From the NCBI GenBank assembly GCA_002471665.1, contig DKQK01000035.1, positions 3,131 through 53,028 on the forward strand: a stretch of DNA of 49,898 bases. Reading direction: 5' to 3'. Below are positions 49,718-49,898 of the stretch, one piece after another. The position numbers and the translations under genes are program-made. Within the stretch, counting starts at the first letter, position 1. Every line of letters starts with the position of its first letter. The notes beneath the pieces are model-generated. The model made no database searches, was not told the DNA's origin, and worked only from the letters and a program-made list of their open reading frames with translations. The stretch is from Gammaproteobacteria bacterium UBA7310 (lineage in GTDB: Bacteria; Pseudomonadota; Gammaproteobacteria; Pseudomonadales; Ketobacteraceae).

Positions 49718-49735
49718 CGAACCTGTAGAAAAACT
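49712..49735 (-). repeat. Repeat copy B (cassette-boundary-like)
   Basis: CTATAACGAACCTGTAGAAAAACT on the plus strand, the near copy of 48558-48580. Its ATAAC end coincides with the start of the Dabb cassette, so it is probably the R'-spacer-L' side of the attC of the preceding cassette. The matching R''/L'' half is not found before the window ends; 49736-49898 shows no gene. Confidence 0.6.
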
Positions 49736-49898
49736 ATCACACAAAACCACTTATCCACAGCCCAAATAATGCTTTGACTACCCGATCATAAACCATCCAA
49801 AGCGTTTAACATAATACAAAGTTGCACCGGCTTATTGCCTCATCAATGTGGATAACTAGCTTGCCATTGACGCTCCATAACGCATGATCTTTTCAATA

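Noticed and set aside
1..49898. CRISPR arrays, insertion sequences, tRNA or rRNA genes
   Set aside because: No regularly spaced direct repeats, transposase-like frames, cloverleaf or rRNA-like stretches were recognised by eye.

Overview
The window looks like a chromosome segment of a nitrogen-fixing gammaproteobacterium. Three things point there: the gene order tkt-epd-pgk-fba familiar from Pseudomonas relatives, a nif accessory cluster ordered as in Azotobacter vinelandii and Pseudomonas stutzeri, and NifU/NifS/NifE/NifN proteins whose key cysteines fall at the residue numbers I recall for A. vinelandii. The species cannot be named from the sequence. No rRNA, tRNA, insertion sequence or CRISPR array was seen.

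Region by region. (1) About 0.1-10.1 kb: housekeeping and metabolic genes on both strands (hemolysin III family protein, GreA/GreB-like protein, GlxA-type regulator, NnrU/MddA-like membrane protein, flavin monooxygenase-like enzyme, an LpxC outside its usual cell-division context, AraC regulator, HIT protein, SDR, alpha/beta hydrolase). Among them is an integron-integrase homologue that keeps an open frame but lacks the catalytic tyrosine. (2) 10.1-18.4 kb: minus-strand central carbon operon tkt-epd-(lipoprotein)-pgk-fba, preceded by recQ. (3) 18.5-34.0 kb: the nif accessory cluster. nifF runs on the plus strand. On the minus strand lie nifE-nifN-nifX-DUF269-DUF683-fdxB-[2Fe-2S] ferredoxin-hypothetical-DUF364, then iscA-nifU-nifS-nifV-cysE-TPR-nifW-nifZ-nifM-clpX. 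Each of the three units starts with a sigma-54 -24/-12 element and two TGT-N10-ACA NifA sites, so the cluster reads as one NifA/RpoN regulon. These genes make the FeMo-cofactor scaffold (NifEN, NifX), Fe-S clusters and sulfur (NifU, NifS, IscA, CysE), homocitrate (NifV), Fe-protein and MoFe-protein maturation factors (NifM, NifZ, NifW), electron carriers (NifF, FdxB, 2Fe-2S) and a dedicated unfoldase (ClpX). nifHDK, nifB and nifA are not here. (4) 34.2-41.9 kb: lipoprotein, YjbR, YghU-type GST, a divergent TetR/SDR pair with two operator palindromes, an ECF41 sigma factor with its carboxymuconolactone-decarboxylase partner and a matching promoter, a cold-shock gene with a long leader, and an RDD protein. 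(5) 41.9-49.9 kb: a visibly more AT-rich block of short, mostly minus-strand single genes of accessory type (GNAT, GFA, VOC, PPOX, TfoX-N, DUF1275, DUF1330, Dabb).

The right end of block 5 contains integron gene cassettes. A Dabb-domain gene lies in a complete cassette whose start and attC R'' box are complementary over 11 bases. Its attC has 5-nt spacers, an extrahelical G and a long terminal hairpin. The neighbouring DUF1330 cassette has only the first half of its attC, joined to a broken alpha/beta-hydrolase tail. The only integrase in the window is about 40 kb away and appears catalytically dead, so the cassettes look like an orphan or decaying array unless an active integron lies beyond the right edge.

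Motif positions were read by eye; no similarity search or folding program was run.
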